Source of the DNA: Lachnospiraceae bacterium
GTDB lineage: Bacteria > Bacillota > Clostridia > Lachnospirales > Lachnospiraceae
Direction of reading: 5' to 3'
Assembly: GCA_009777715.1 (NCBI GenBank)
Contig: WRLH01000019.1
Location: 1 to 64,000, forward strand
Length of the DNA: 64,000 bases
In this document: positions 50,863-59,249 of the stretch, one piece after another
Layout of the letters: each line of letters starts with the position of its first letter
Numbering within the stretch: the first letter of the stretch is position 1
Made by a program: the position numbers and the translations under genes
Notes under the pieces: generated by a model
Seen by the model: the letters and a program-made list of their open reading frames with translations, nothing else
Told to the model about the DNA's origin: nothing
Database searches by the model: none

Positions 50863-52050
50863 TTATGACTGCCAAATCCCCAGCACAACGATGGTCATGT
50901 CGTCACGGACTTTGCCTTTGCTTTGGCGGATGCAGAATTTCAGCATAGCATTGGCGATTTCCTTGGGATTTTTTAGTTCCGTCCCGCTAATCAGCTCTGA
51001 CATCATATCCTCGCCAATGCCCTGCGATAACGCATCAAGCACGCCGTCAGAAAGCATGATGAGATAATCACCGTCTTGTAAGCGGCGTTTGTTTATTTCC
51101 ATGTCCGGTTGGTTAAAAATGCCAAGCGGAAGATTTCCGGCTGAAATCCGCTCAACCAAATGCTCACGCTTAATATAAGTCGGGGCAGAGCCAATCTTTA
51201 ACAATTCGCAAAACCCTGTGTATAAATCAACCGAGCAAAAATCAAGCGTTGACATATTTCCCGCTTCCGGCCCGGCTAATAAAACGGTATTTATCATCTG
51301 AATCGCCATTTCTTTTTTGTAGCCTGCTTCCATGAATTTTTGCATTAACTCAACAATCATCTGGCTGTCGTTTGAAGCTTTTTCCCCCGAACCCATGCCG
51401 TCAGAAATAATCATTGAATGAGTCCCCGGTTCTGTTTCAAAAATGGCATAGTTATCACCGGAAATTTTTTCATTTTCTTTTACTGCCAAAGCAACGCCAT
51501 TAAGCACATGGAAGCGGGGAGCCTCAACAAAATAAAAAGTCTTCCACTCAAGGTCAATGAAAAAGGGATTATTGACCGATGCAGTCAATTTCTTGTTCAG
51601 CACAACCGAGATGACATCACCAATTTCTTCGGCGGTAATCGATTCATTTGGTTTGGTGCTTCGGATTTGCAATGACATTTCCGTAAACCCGCTTTCGTTT
51701 TCCATCGTGTAAACATCTTTAAGCTGGAGATTTATCCCCTTTAGAGCCTGGGCTACCTGCTTATAGCTTTTCTCATTAACCGGCGAAAAGCGGCGGGCTT
51801 CTTCCGCCACATGGGACATGATTCCGGCAATCTCTGTCAGATGGTTTGCCATCAAAATTTTGTTTTCCTGCATCCGCCTTTGCCACAGGATATCGCTGCG
51901 GTCTTCATTATTTTCCTCTGCGGCATTTTCTTGGGGCTTGTCCAGCCCGCTAAATGATGTTGCCAGCTCCCTGATTGAATCAGCGAACATCAATAAACGG
52001 CGGCGGCCATATTCCGGTAAGATATTTATGAATGTTTCTTTTTCCCGCAT
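50863..52050 (-). CDS. SpoIIE-family PP2C phosphatase without the membrane domain
   Basis: A 395-residue protein with the SpoIIE-type PP2C domain: SMIISDGMGSGEKASNDSQM, then DYLIMLSDGVLDALSQGIGE, and VRDDMTIVVLGIW, which carry the metal-binding Asps. In Bacillus SpoIIE dephosphorylates SpoIIAA and activates sigma-F in the forespore. That protein has ten membrane helices and about 820 residues. Here the N-terminus starts directly in the linker region (YGRRRLLMFADSIRELATSF) and no membrane segment exists. The ATG at 52050 lies behind AGGGAG. It may be a sporulation regulator or a general stress phosphatase. Confidence 0.8.
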   Translation of the reverse strand: MREKETFINILPEYGRRRLLMFADSIRELATSFSGLDKPQENAAEENNEDRSDILWQRRMQENKILMANHLTEIAGIMSHVAEEARRFSPVNEKSYKQVAQALKGINLQLKDVYTMENESGFTEMSLQIRSTKPNESITAEEIGDVISVVLNKKLTASVNNPFFIDLEWKTFYFVEAPRFHVLNGVALAVKENEKISGDNYAIFETEPGTHSMIISDGMGSGEKASNDSQMIVELMQKFMEAGYKKEMAIQMINTVLLAGPEAGNMSTLDFCSVDLYTGFCELLKIGSAPTYIKREHLVERISAGNLPLGIFNQPDMEINKRRLQDGDYLIMLSDGVLDALSQGIGEDMMSELISGTELKNPKEIANAMLKFCIRQSKGKVRDDMTIVVLGIWQS

Positions 52051-52185
52051 AATATTATTACTCCCTAACAAAAATTTTCTTTACTATTAAACTGTATCAT
52101 ATTATACCGGAAAATTTTTCATTCATATGTCAGAATTAGGCAAGATAAACAAAGATTTTTACGACAAAAAATGCAGAGACGCTAA

Positions 52186-52713
52186 TTACATGAGGCCCGC
52201 CAAAAATATACTGGCAAAAATGCTGGCAAAGGTTGATATCAAAGCCCCGGCTAAGGTATAGCGGGTTTTGGTGACTTTGGCCGCGATAAAATAAACCGAC
52301 ATCGTATAAAAAATAGTCTCGGTACAGCTCATCATGATTGAGGTGATTAAGCCAATATAAGAATCCGGCCCATAGGTTTTGAAGATATCAAGGACCAAGC
52401 CAGTCGCAGCTGACGCTGAAAACATTTTTACCAAGGTCATCGGGACTAGCGCGGCCGGAAAGCCGATTTTATCAGCCAGCGGGCCAATCAATTCGCCGAG
52501 AAAATTAAGAAATCCCGATGTCCTAAGCACGCCAACTGCCACCATTAGCGCAATCAGGGTCGGCACAATCCCAAATACGGTTTTTAAGCCGTCTTTTGCC
52601 CCCACGATAAAAACTTCATAAACATTGCATTTATTCATTAATCCATAAGCAATGATATAAAAAATAATCGCTGGGATAATTATGCTTGAAAGGTTAGCTA
52701 AGGCATCTAACAT
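52186..52713 (-). CDS. spmB: spore maturation protein B
   Basis: A 175-residue membrane protein with about five helices. The SpmB/gate-domain pattern is clear: SIIIPAIIFYIIAYGLMNKC, EVFIVGAKDGLKTVFGIVPT, ALMVAVGVLRTSGFLNFLGE, and MSCTETIFYTMSVYFIAAKV. In Bacillus SpmA and SpmB are needed for spore core dehydration. The ATG at 52713, preceded by CCGGAGAATAT, overlaps the spmA stop by 7 bp; an upstream start is less likely. Confidence 0.93.
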   Translation of the reverse strand: MLDALANLSSIIIPAIIFYIIAYGLMNKCNVYEVFIVGAKDGLKTVFGIVPTLIALMVAVGVLRTSGFLNFLGELIGPLADKIGFPAALVPMTLVKMFSASAATGLVLDIFKTYGPDSYIGLITSIMMSCTETIFYTMSVYFIAAKVTKTRYTLAGALISTFASIFASIFLAGLM

Positions 52714-53303
52714 GATATTCTCCGGTCCTTTAATTTGCAATAAATTATTGCGATTATTGTGCTGAACAGGGTCACGATTATGGCGGGCATAATAATTGCC
52801 GTCCCATCAGCACTCCCATATTGGGTACGGTAAACAATCATATTGACGGGAATCAATTGCAATGAGGATATATTGAGAATGAGAAAAGTACACATTTCAT
52901 TGCTGGCAACTGTTTGATGGCGGCCGGTCCGTTCTTTTTCCAGTTGGGAAAGTTCTTCCATTGCTTTTAGCCCGGCTGGCGTACAGGCCCAGCCAAGGCC
53001 TAAGATATTGGCAATGATATTGGTGGATATATAGTCACGGGCCTTGTGTTCCCGGGGGATGCGGGGGAACATAAAGCTGATGAAAGGGGAAAGCCCGGAA
53101 GTGAGACGCGCAATCAAGCCGGAGACGCGGGCGATTTCCATCAGCCCCGACCACAACGCCATTACTCCCAGCATTGTTATGCAAAGGGTGACAGCTTCTC
53201 CGGCAGAGTTTAACGCGCCATCAGTAATGGCTTTCATCTGGCCAGTAAAAGCACCAAAAATAATCCCAACAATCAACATAAAAGCCCAGATGAAATTAAG
53301 CAT
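52707..53303 (-). CDS. spmA: spore maturation protein A
   Basis: A 198-residue membrane protein. SpmA features include FIWAFMLIVGIIFGAFTGQM, LGVMALWSGLMEIARVSGLI, ISTNIIANILGLGWACTPAG and LILNISSLQLIPVNMIVYRT, which form the nucleoside-transporter gate fold. It pairs with spmB directly downstream. CAAGGAGTATG precedes the start. Its presence is good evidence for endospore formation. Confidence 0.93.
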   Translation of the reverse strand: MLNFIWAFMLIVGIIFGAFTGQMKAITDGALNSAGEAVTLCITMLGVMALWSGLMEIARVSGLIARLTSGLSPFISFMFPRIPREHKARDYISTNIIANILGLGWACTPAGLKAMEELSQLEKERTGRHQTVASNEMCTFLILNISSLQLIPVNMIVYRTQYGSADGTAIIMPAIIVTLFSTIIAIIYCKLKDRRISC

Positions 53304-53406
53304 ACCATACTCCTTGGAACAAGGTATTGATTAATTGTATGAATCTGGGCTTTTATATATGACCTATTGCGCCTCCGGGTAAAATCGGCGGGGCAATTCC
53401 TTAAAT

Positions 53407-53631
53407 CTACATCTTTTTCTTCATCAGAGCGATTACGTCACCGACGGTCGTAATGCTCTCCAGATCTTCCGGCGGGATTTCGACCTCATATTCTTCCTCA
53501 AAAGCCATTACTAATTCAAATAAATCAAGTGAATCAGCACCAAGGTCATCTTTAAAGGAAGTTTCCAAAGTAATTTCAACGCCCTCAATATTTAGGTGTT
53601 CACCGATTATTTCTTTAACTTTTGCTAGCAT
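53407..53631 (-). CDS. acpP: acyl carrier protein
   Basis: A 74-residue acidic carrier protein of fatty acid synthesis. The phosphopantetheine Ser is in [20 protein letters not shown]. The C-terminal helix [12 protein letters not shown] is usual. A perfect sigma-A promoter and an AGGAGAG ribosome binding site precede it. It stands alone, not in a fab cluster, and is followed by spmA. Confidence 0.96.
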   Translation of the reverse strand: MLAKVKEIIGEHLNIEGVEITLETSFKDDLGADSLDLFELVMAFEEEYEVEIPPEDLESITTVGDVIALMKKKM

Positions 53632-53685
53632 TTTTCTCTCCTTTTTAAGCTGTTACAGCCTTAAGCTGTTTGCGTACTTACGAAA

Positions 53686-53714
53686 ATTATAGTATTATGA
53701 TATGAAATTGTCAA
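53686..53714 (-). promoter_or_regulatory. perfect consensus sigma-A promoter of acpP
   Basis: On the minus strand TTGACA (53709-53714) and TATAAT (53686-53691) are 17 bp apart. The leader between it and the gene contains two TTAAGCTGTT repeats around a small CAGC/GCTG hairpin. Confidence 0.85.
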
Positions 53715-53737
53715 CTATTGGTTTTCTTAAGGACTTT

Positions 53738-54622
53738 TCAGCCCTCTTTTTCCAATTTCTCTAGTTCAGCCAATTCCCCGGCGGTGACGTGGTCTTTTTT
53801 ATTTTTCCTCCGGCTTTTAAACTGGAGCTGGTCTACCTTAAATTCCTGGATTTCTCTTTCATCGCCGATTTCAACAATTACTTTGACTAATTGCCGCAGC
53901 ACGTTTACGCTTGCAACCTCGCCTTTAGTGCCTTGGTCGGTCGTGACACGGTCGCCAACGTAGGGAAGACGGCGGTTCAAATATTCGTATGTCTCTTCTT
54001 CGTGTTTTAGGCAGCACATTAAGCGTCCGCAGACACCGGATATTTTGGTCGGATTAAGGGAAAGGTTTTGCTCCTTGGCCATCTTGATTGAGACAGGGAT
54101 AAATTCGGATAAATGGGTATGGCAGCATAATGACCGCCCGCAAATGCCGATTCCGCCAGTGATTTTTGTCTCGTCGCGGACGCCGATTTGCCTAAGCTCA
54201 ATCCGGGTCTTAAAAATGGCCGCTAAATCTTTGACCAGTTCGCGAAAATCAATCCGTCCGTCAGCCGTAAAATAAAACAGGACTTTATTATTATCAAAAG
54301 TATATTCGGCATCAATTAATTTCATTTCCAGATTGTGTTTTTTGATTTTTTCGATGCAAATCCGATATGCTTCTTTTTCTTTTAGCCGATTATTTTTTTC
54401 TTGTTCATCATCTTTTTCCGTTGCGATTCTCAACACGGGCTTAAGCGGCTGCGGTACTTTCGCATTATCCATTTCGCGGATATCGCTGACCACCGTGCCG
54501 TATTCTACGCCCCGCGCCGTCTCAACAATGACATGGTCGCCCCACTTAACATCGAATCTGACCGGGTCAAAAAAGTATACTTTCCCGGCAGTCCTAAACC
54601 TTACTCCTATTACTTTAGCCAT
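53738..54622 (-). CDS. ricT: PSP1-domain protein RicT (YaaT)
   Basis: A 294-residue protein. It opens MAKVIGVRFRTAGKVYFFD and has VIVETARGVEYGTVVSDIRE and KITGGIGICGRSLCCHTHLS, then GVCGRLMCCLKHEEETYEYL. The paired GR.LCC/RLMCC cysteines bind an iron-sulphur cluster in the Ric complex. In Bacillus it governs RNase Y-dependent mRNA maturation and thereby sporulation and competence. The frame continues upstream through a five-copy repeat (IESLIQ units), which is not part of the protein. GAAAGGAG fixes the ATG at 54622. Confidence 0.92.
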   Translation of the reverse strand: MAKVIGVRFRTAGKVYFFDPVRFDVKWGDHVIVETARGVEYGTVVSDIREMDNAKVPQPLKPVLRIATEKDDEQEKNNRLKEKEAYRICIEKIKKHNLEMKLIDAEYTFDNNKVLFYFTADGRIDFRELVKDLAAIFKTRIELRQIGVRDETKITGGIGICGRSLCCHTHLSEFIPVSIKMAKEQNLSLNPTKISGVCGRLMCCLKHEEETYEYLNRRLPYVGDRVTTDQGTKGEVASVNVLRQLVKVIVEIGDEREIQEFKVDQLQFKSRRKNKKDHVTAGELAELEKLEKEG

Positions 54623-54675
54623 TTCCTTGCTCCTTTCAAAAGCCCGGAGACTTTGAGCTTTGCTCAAATCTCCTC

Positions 54676-54765
54676 GAATCAAAGATTCGATTTGAATCAA
54701 AGATTCGATTTGAATCAAAGATTCGATTTGAATCAAAGATTCGATTTGAATCAAAGATTCGATTT
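54676..54765. repeat. five tandem 18-bp copies of GAATCAAAGATTCGATTT
   Basis: Units begin at 54676, 54694, 54712, 54730 and 54748 and are identical. Each contains the inverted repeat GAATC-AAA-GATTC. The array starts at the holB stop codon (54765-54767) and ends about 50 bp before the ricT start, on the co-directional minus strand. Confidence 0.95.
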
Positions 54766-55763
54766 CATTTCTCACTTTCTTTTATCGTTAAGAGCAATAA
54801 CTCAAGAGTCAGCTCAAAATTAACGTTTGCCTTAAGCCTTATTTTGGCTTTTTCCAATGCTTCTATCACTTCCTCAATGCCCTCATAAGCGCAGGTATCA
54901 GCGACACGTTTAATATAATGATATTCTTCTTTAAAAATCAAGTGGCTCAAATCGCGGGTTGCTTTAAATAAAAGCACATCTCTGTACCAGATTGACAAAA
55001 TATCAAGATAATCGCCAACATCAAACTTGTATTCGTTAATCATTTTAATCGCGGCAATAATTTCATTTATTTCCATTCCGCCGATATTTTTTAACAGCGA
55101 TAAAGCCTGGTCTTTTACCTTTTCAAATTCTTCACTTACGGCAAGCAGCCTGGCTTTCCCAATATTGCCGCGGGCAAAAGCCACGCAGATATCAGCCTTA
55201 TAATCCGGTATCTCCATTACTTTCATTAAATATTCCTTTACCATATCGTCAGGCACTGGTTTCATGTTTAGGATAATCGCCCGGCTTAAAATGGTCGGAA
55301 GCAATGCTTCGGCGTTTGCTGTCAGCAAGATAATGATGGCATAAGCCGGCGGTTCTTCAAAGGTTTTTAGCAGGGCATTCTGGGCTTGCGGCGTCATTTT
55401 TTCCGCTTCGCTGATGACGTATATTTTTTTCTCACTTTGATAAGGCTTAATGCCAATGTCGGAGTTTATTTGGCTGCGGATATCATCAACGCTGATTATG
55501 CCCGGCTTTTCATGGGTCAAAAAAATAATATCGGGATGGTTGTCCGTCACGGCTTGACAGCATGAATGGCATTGGTTGCAGGGCTGGGCTTCAACCGGGT
55601 TTTCGCATTGAATGGACGTTGCAAATATCTTGGCAATAAATTCTTTGCCCATGCTCCGCTCACCGCTGATGATATAGGCATGGGAAATATTGCTTGTCAA
55701 AATAGCGGAAATAAGATGTTCTTTTAACTTTTCCTGCCCAATGATATCATTAAAATTTGCCAT
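54765..55763 (-). CDS. holB: DNA polymerase III subunit delta'
   Basis: A 332-residue clamp-loader subunit. DIIGQEKLKEHLISAILTSN, SHAYIISGERSMGKEFIAKI (degenerate Walker A), the zinc cysteines in NPVEAQPCNQCHSCC, and EKMTPQAQNALLKTFEEPP are all diagnostic. It helps load the sliding clamp at the replication fork. It follows the yaaR-like gene and precedes ricT, as in Bacillus. Confidence 0.94.
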   Translation of the reverse strand: MANFNDIIGQEKLKEHLISAILTSNISHAYIISGERSMGKEFIAKIFATSIQCENPVEAQPCNQCHSCCQAVTDNHPDIIFLTHEKPGIISVDDIRSQINSDIGIKPYQSEKKIYVISEAEKMTPQAQNALLKTFEEPPAYAIIILLTANAEALLPTILSRAIILNMKPVPDDMVKEYLMKVMEIPDYKADICVAFARGNIGKARLLAVSEEFEKVKDQALSLLKNIGGMEINEIIAAIKMINEYKFDVGDYLDILSIWYRDVLLFKATRDLSHLIFKEEYHYIKRVADTCAYEGIEEVIEALEKAKIRLKANVNFELTLELLLLTIKESEK

Positions 55764-55805
55764 AAAGATACTCCTGTCGTCTTTCTTTTCATTAGCACGT
55801 CTGGA

Positions 55806-56246
55806 TCAAGTAAAAATATCAAGCAATATTCCGCGGATTTCGCCGATTTTATTTAAAATGCTAAGATGGTCATGCTCGTCCTTTACTAATTCCCTAGCCA
55901 GTTCGTCAAGCGTTTCATCAACCAGGCGGACAATGCCGTAAACGCGATGTCTTCCGCGGCGGTCAAGATAGTTTTCGCGGGTAAATTCGTGGGAGCGGCT
56001 TATGATTTCATTCATAAATTCTTTTATCAAACCACGGTAACGCTTCATATCCCTAATATCGCGCTTTTTTGCAAGAAGCTGGCCTTGCCCGGTTATTTGC
56101 TCCATCAAGCTGGTTAATTTAAAAGCAAGCTCACTTTCACTGACGTGGCTTGCAAGAGTGAACTTAAACGAGCCGTCTGTTGCTTGAGTTTGCGCCTTAT
56201 AATCGACTTGCGCAGGCTGGCTAACTTGGTTTACCTTAATATCCAA
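55806..56246 (-). CDS. YaaR family protein (DUF327)
   Basis: A 146-residue helical protein. The conserved block [20 protein letters not shown], then [20 protein letters not shown] and [20 protein letters not shown], is the YaaR signature. Function is unknown; it is always near holB. Its start overlaps the end of the decarboxylase-like gene by 16 bp. Confidence 0.9.
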   Translation of the reverse strand: MDIKVNQVSQPAQVDYKAQTQATDGSFKFTLASHVSESELAFKLTSLMEQITGQGQLLAKKRDIRDMKRYRGLIKEFMNEIISRSHEFTRENYLDRRGRHRVYGIVRLVDETLDELARELVKDEHDHLSILNKIGEIRGILLDIFT

Positions 56247-57709
56247 AAGCTGTCTCCTTGTTCTTTAACCATTTTAATGATATCGCGGTTAAGCTTTTCA
56301 CCAGGCACGATTAACGGAATGCCGGGGGGATAAAGAAAAGCAAATTCGCTGGCAACCTTACCTAAAGCATCAGCAAGCAAAACTTCGGCCGCTTCCCCAT
56401 CATATGCTTCTTTTATCGTTGTAACTATTTCCGGTGCAGGTGGCGGTGCAAATGGCTGCGCATATGGCACACTAAATTTATCGCGCTTTTCTTCCCTTGC
56501 TAAAGGGAGCTTGGCTTCAATCTCAATCAGCGCGTCGGATAAGCGCATAATTCCCTCTAAGCTATCTGCCATCGTAATGATTGCTATAACATAATTATCG
56601 GCAGCCATTTCCATTTCCAAAAGGTAATCTTCCCGTAAAATTGCCGCCAATTTTTTCCCGCTGATGGTTTTGGTGACAATGATGATTTTGCAAGGGTCGA
56701 TTAGGTTCACCTTGAAATTGCGGTCAGCATTATTGCAGCAATCATTATTTTCGGGTTTCATGCTTTCTTGACTGCTAAATGAAATAAAATTCTGGGACGA
56801 GCTGGGCAGGATATAAAATTGGCTCAATTGACTGACCCGGTCGGTCAGTCCTTCCCGCAGTTCCAGCATTTTTCCAAGCGCAGCTTCACCTTTATCCTTG
56901 ACAAAATCAAGGCAAGCCTCGATCCCAGCCATTAGCGGGTATGATGGGCTGCTTGATTGATAAATCCGTAAAAATCTTTTAAGCTTGCGGCGGTTGACGC
57001 GGTTTCCGCTTACATGAAGCAAAGCCGTCTGGGTCAAGGCGGGCAAGGTTTTGTGCAAGCTGTGAATGACAATGTCAGCCCCTTGTTTGACCGCGCTTTC
57101 AGGAAAAGCCGGGTGGAAGCCAAAATGCGCCCCATGGGCCTGGTCAACAATTAACAACGCTCCATGCTCATGGACGGTATTGGCAATTCCGTAGACATCG
57201 CTTATTGCTCCCTCATAGGTAGGCGATGTAATCAAAACTGTGCCGATGTCCGGTTCTTCTTTTAGTTTTTTCGCGACTTGGTCTGCTGTAATCCCCCGGA
57301 TTAAGCCAGTTTCTTTGTCGTATTCTGGATAAATATATACTGGCTGGATATCATTTAGATAAGCCGCGTGGTAAACCGAAAAATGGCTATGGCGGGATAT
57401 TAATAATTTTCTTGTCTTATCAATCGCGGAAACAGCACTCAAAATCCCGGCGGTGCTTCCATTAATAAGATAAAATGTTTCGTCAGCATGATAAATCGCG
57501 GCCGCTTTTTCCTGCGCGTCCTTTAAGATATCTTGGGGAAAATGCAGATTATCGAAGCCGGAAATTTCACTTACATCAAAAGAATAAAATCCTCTAGGGT
57601 ATAATTCATGTTCCTTGGGACTCCAGAGCCGCTTATGCCCTGGCATATGAAAAGAATATAAATCGCTTTCGCTTAACTTAAGCAAACGGCCATATAAACT
57701 GTCTGACAT
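56231..57709 (-). CDS. PLP-dependent Orn/Lys/Arg decarboxylase family protein (YaaO-like)
   Basis: A 492-residue fold-type I PLP enzyme. The N-terminus [20 protein letters not shown], the HADE segment [20 protein letters not shown], the cofactor Asp region [16 protein letters not shown], and the Schiff-base Lys in [20 protein letters not shown] are typical of the Bacillus YaaO/SpeA group. Substrate is probably arginine or lysine. A C-terminal domain ends [20 protein letters not shown]. It heads the yaaR-holB-ricT block; tmk and yaaQ, found between in Bacillus, are missing. Confidence 0.9.
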   Translation of the reverse strand: MSDSLYGRLLKLSESDLYSFHMPGHKRLWSPKEHELYPRGFYSFDVSEISGFDNLHFPQDILKDAQEKAAAIYHADETFYLINGSTAGILSAVSAIDKTRKLLISRHSHFSVYHAAYLNDIQPVYIYPEYDKETGLIRGITADQVAKKLKEEPDIGTVLITSPTYEGAISDVYGIANTVHEHGALLIVDQAHGAHFGFHPAFPESAVKQGADIVIHSLHKTLPALTQTALLHVSGNRVNRRKLKRFLRIYQSSSPSYPLMAGIEACLDFVKDKGEAALGKMLELREGLTDRVSQLSQFYILPSSSQNFISFSSQESMKPENNDCCNNADRNFKVNLIDPCKIIIVTKTISGKKLAAILREDYLLEMEMAADNYVIAIITMADSLEGIMRLSDALIEIEAKLPLAREEKRDKFSVPYAQPFAPPPAPEIVTTIKEAYDGEAAEVLLADALGKVASEFAFLYPPGIPLIVPGEKLNRDIIKMVKEQGDSFWILR

Positions 57710-57756
57710 CTATCAACCTCACATGAGCCGCCTAAATACCCAGCTCACCTATATCT

Positions 57757-57785
57757 AATTTATAGCATTGGCCAATATATGTCAA
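57757..57785 (-). promoter_or_regulatory. promoter of the decarboxylase-yaaR-holB block
   Basis: On the minus strand TTGACA (57780-57785) and TAAATT (57757-57762) are 17 bp apart; TATAAA at 15 bp is an alternative. It lies directly next to interspersed element B. Confidence 0.55.
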
Positions 57786-57788
57786 GCA

Positions 57789-57890
57789 ATTGCACCATAA
57801 ATACACACGCACGAGCCAATTTAACCCTTTCAAGGGAAAATGCGAAGCATTTTTATAAGTCGATACGTCAGTATCGACATTGCACCATAA
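57789..57890 (-). repeat. interspersed palindromic element, copy B, with 12-bp flanking direct repeats
   Basis: ATTGCACCATAA flanks it exactly at 57789-57800 and 57879-57890. Inside are CACACGCACGAGCCAATT (as in A and C), a CCCTTTCAAGGG palindrome, AAGCATTTTTATAAGTCGAT (as in D) and the perfect core palindrome (57859-57878). It reaches into the azlD gene and provides its last codons and stop. Confidence 0.85.
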
Positions 57891-58197
57891 TCATATAGCA
57901 GATGGTGCTGGCGGCTACGGTCAGCAAAATATTTTTCTTCCATGAATGCAGGATTATCACAAGGGCGGACGCGATTATTTCCGGTATGCCAAAGCTGCCT
58001 TTAAGAAATTCAATGTTGCGCAAGCAATAAAACACTAGCGTCATCATAATGGCCGGGGGCAGGAATTTCCCCAAGTAACCAATAAAGGGCGGTATTTTTT
58101 TCCGGCTGCCAAATATCAAAAATGGCGTTGCCCGCAGCAAAATAGTGCAGATGGCAACAACAGCGATAATTAAAAGTGAGTGTCCTACATTAATCAT
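57868..58197 (-). CDS. azlD: branched-chain amino acid exporter subunit AzlD
   Basis: A 109-residue membrane protein with about four helices (GHSLLIIAVVAICTILLRAT, IGYLGKFLPPAIMMTLVFYC, WKKNILLTVAASTICYMIMV). It is the small partner of AzlC in exporting branched-chain amino acids or analogues. The ATG at 58197 is set by GAGGGGGTATAAA. The last residues VQCRY and the stop are encoded by the palindromic element B, so the original C-terminus was replaced. Confidence 0.88.
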   Translation of the reverse strand: MINVGHSLLIIAVVAICTILLRATPFLIFGSRKKIPPFIGYLGKFLPPAIMMTLVFYCLRNIEFLKGSFGIPEIIASALVIILHSWKKNILLTVAASTICYMIMVQCRY

Positions 58198-58198
58198 T

Positions 58199-58894
58199 TT
58201 ATACCCCCTCACTTAAAATGCGGTATTTTTTCATAAATAAAATGGCACAAACAGATAATAAAAGCGCGGGCATGATAAAGCGGTCAGGCCCTAATGCCAG
58301 TAAGAATATCAGCGAGGAAACCGCTCCGGCACAGGCAGGTAAACGGTTGCTTTTTTCTTTCCATTGCTCAACAACAATCGCGATAAAAAGCGCCGTCATT
58401 GAAAATTCGATTCCCTTGGTGTTAAAATTAATCATCTGCCCGGCCAATCCGCCAAGCAAAGAGCCAAGCACCCAATAGCTATGGTGCAAAAAACTGATGT
58501 ACAGCATGATTTTCTTTTCATTAAAGCCGTTGGGTATCTTTGTCCGGCACAAAAGCGAATATGTTTCATCAGTTAAAGAAAAAATCATATAGGGATAGCT
58601 TTTACCCATGTGCCGGAATTTTTCAACCAAAGAAAGTCCGTAAAAGATATGGCGGCCATTGACAAACAAGGTCATCAGCGCAGTATAAATAAGGCCAGCA
58701 CCCCCGGCAAGGAGTGTCACCATCACAAACTGCATACTTCCGGCATAAACAACAATGCTGATTAGCAAAGCCCAAAGAAAATGATAACCGGCATCGTTTA
58801 ATAATAGGCCAAAAGCTGTGCCTAAAAATATGTACCCCAGCATGACCGGGATTGTCTGATGGAATGCAAAGTAAAAATTTGTCGTATTTTTCAT
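58199..58894 (-). CDS. azlC: branched-chain amino acid exporter subunit AzlC
   Basis: A 231-residue membrane protein. FHQTIPVMLGYIFLGTAFGL, YAGSMQFVMVTLLAGGAGLI, LFVNGRHIFYGLSLVEKFRH and SLTDETYSLL are diagnostic AzlC motifs. It pairs with azlD, whose start lies 1 bp beyond the azlC stop. The GGAGC ribosome binding site directly follows a hairpin that could limit translation. Confidence 0.93.
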   Translation of the reverse strand: MKNTTNFYFAFHQTIPVMLGYIFLGTAFGLLLNDAGYHFLWALLISIVVYAGSMQFVMVTLLAGGAGLIYTALMTLFVNGRHIFYGLSLVEKFRHMGKSYPYMIFSLTDETYSLLCRTKIPNGFNEKKIMLYISFLHHSYWVLGSLLGGLAGQMINFNTKGIEFSMTALFIAIVVEQWKEKSNRLPACAGAVSSLIFLLALGPDRFIMPALLLSVCAILFMKKYRILSEGV

Positions 58895-58897
58895 GCT

Positions 58898-58919
58898 CCA
58901 TCTAAAATACTATAGATGG
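58898..58919 (-). promoter_or_regulatory. hairpin at the azlC ribosome binding site
   Basis: On the minus strand CCATCTA and TAGATGG form a 7-bp stem with an 8-nt loop. Its right arm runs into the GGAGC ribosome binding site 4 nt before the ATG, so it may modulate translation. Confidence 0.4.
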
Positions 58920-58933
58920 AAGAAAAAAGCAAC

Positions 58934-59185
58934 CTATGCAAGCTCAAAAGTGAAAAACCGCCCGCCGTCTTTTGTATGTTCATAAATCATGGGGTCTGGG
59001 CCGGAAAACATAGTTGCGATAAAGCCGCTTGGGCCTTCAATGCCCCGTTTGCCGCAATCACGGACAGTTTCTTTGAATCCGTCTGACAAGCGGATTCTTA
59101 CTTCTTCCATTAATTCATGTTCGACCGGGTTCATGCTGTAAACATAACATAACCCTAATAAGCTGTAAATTTTGTAGATTTTCAT
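58934..59185 (-). CDS. 83-residue conserved hypothetical protein
   Basis: A small protein of no recognised family. A hydrophobic start (KIYKIYSLLGLCYVYSM) is followed by a soluble part with MEEVRIRLSDGFKETVRDCG and SGFIATMFSGPDPMIYEHTK. GGAGGGAG sits 6 nt before the ATG at 59185, which rules out the longer upstream frame. It lies between the LysM nucleotidase and azlC on the same strand. Confidence 0.65.
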   Translation of the reverse strand: MKIYKIYSLLGLCYVYSMNPVEHELMEEVRIRLSDGFKETVRDCGKRGIEGPSGFIATMFSGPDPMIYEHTKDGGRFFTFELA

Positions 59186-59249
59186 ATGTAACTCCCTCCA
59201 AATTGATAGCTTTATTTTGACAATTTCGGAGGGTAAAATCAATAGGGGG

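Noticed and set aside
53345-53400. GC-rich imperfect hairpin after acpP as an intrinsic terminator
   Set aside because: The stem has two mismatches and there is no T run on either strand.
54623-54775. N-terminal extension of RicT with five IESLIQ repeats
   Set aside because: The extension is the translated 18-bp array. A strong ribosome binding site and the conserved MAKVIGVRFR start lie at 54622.
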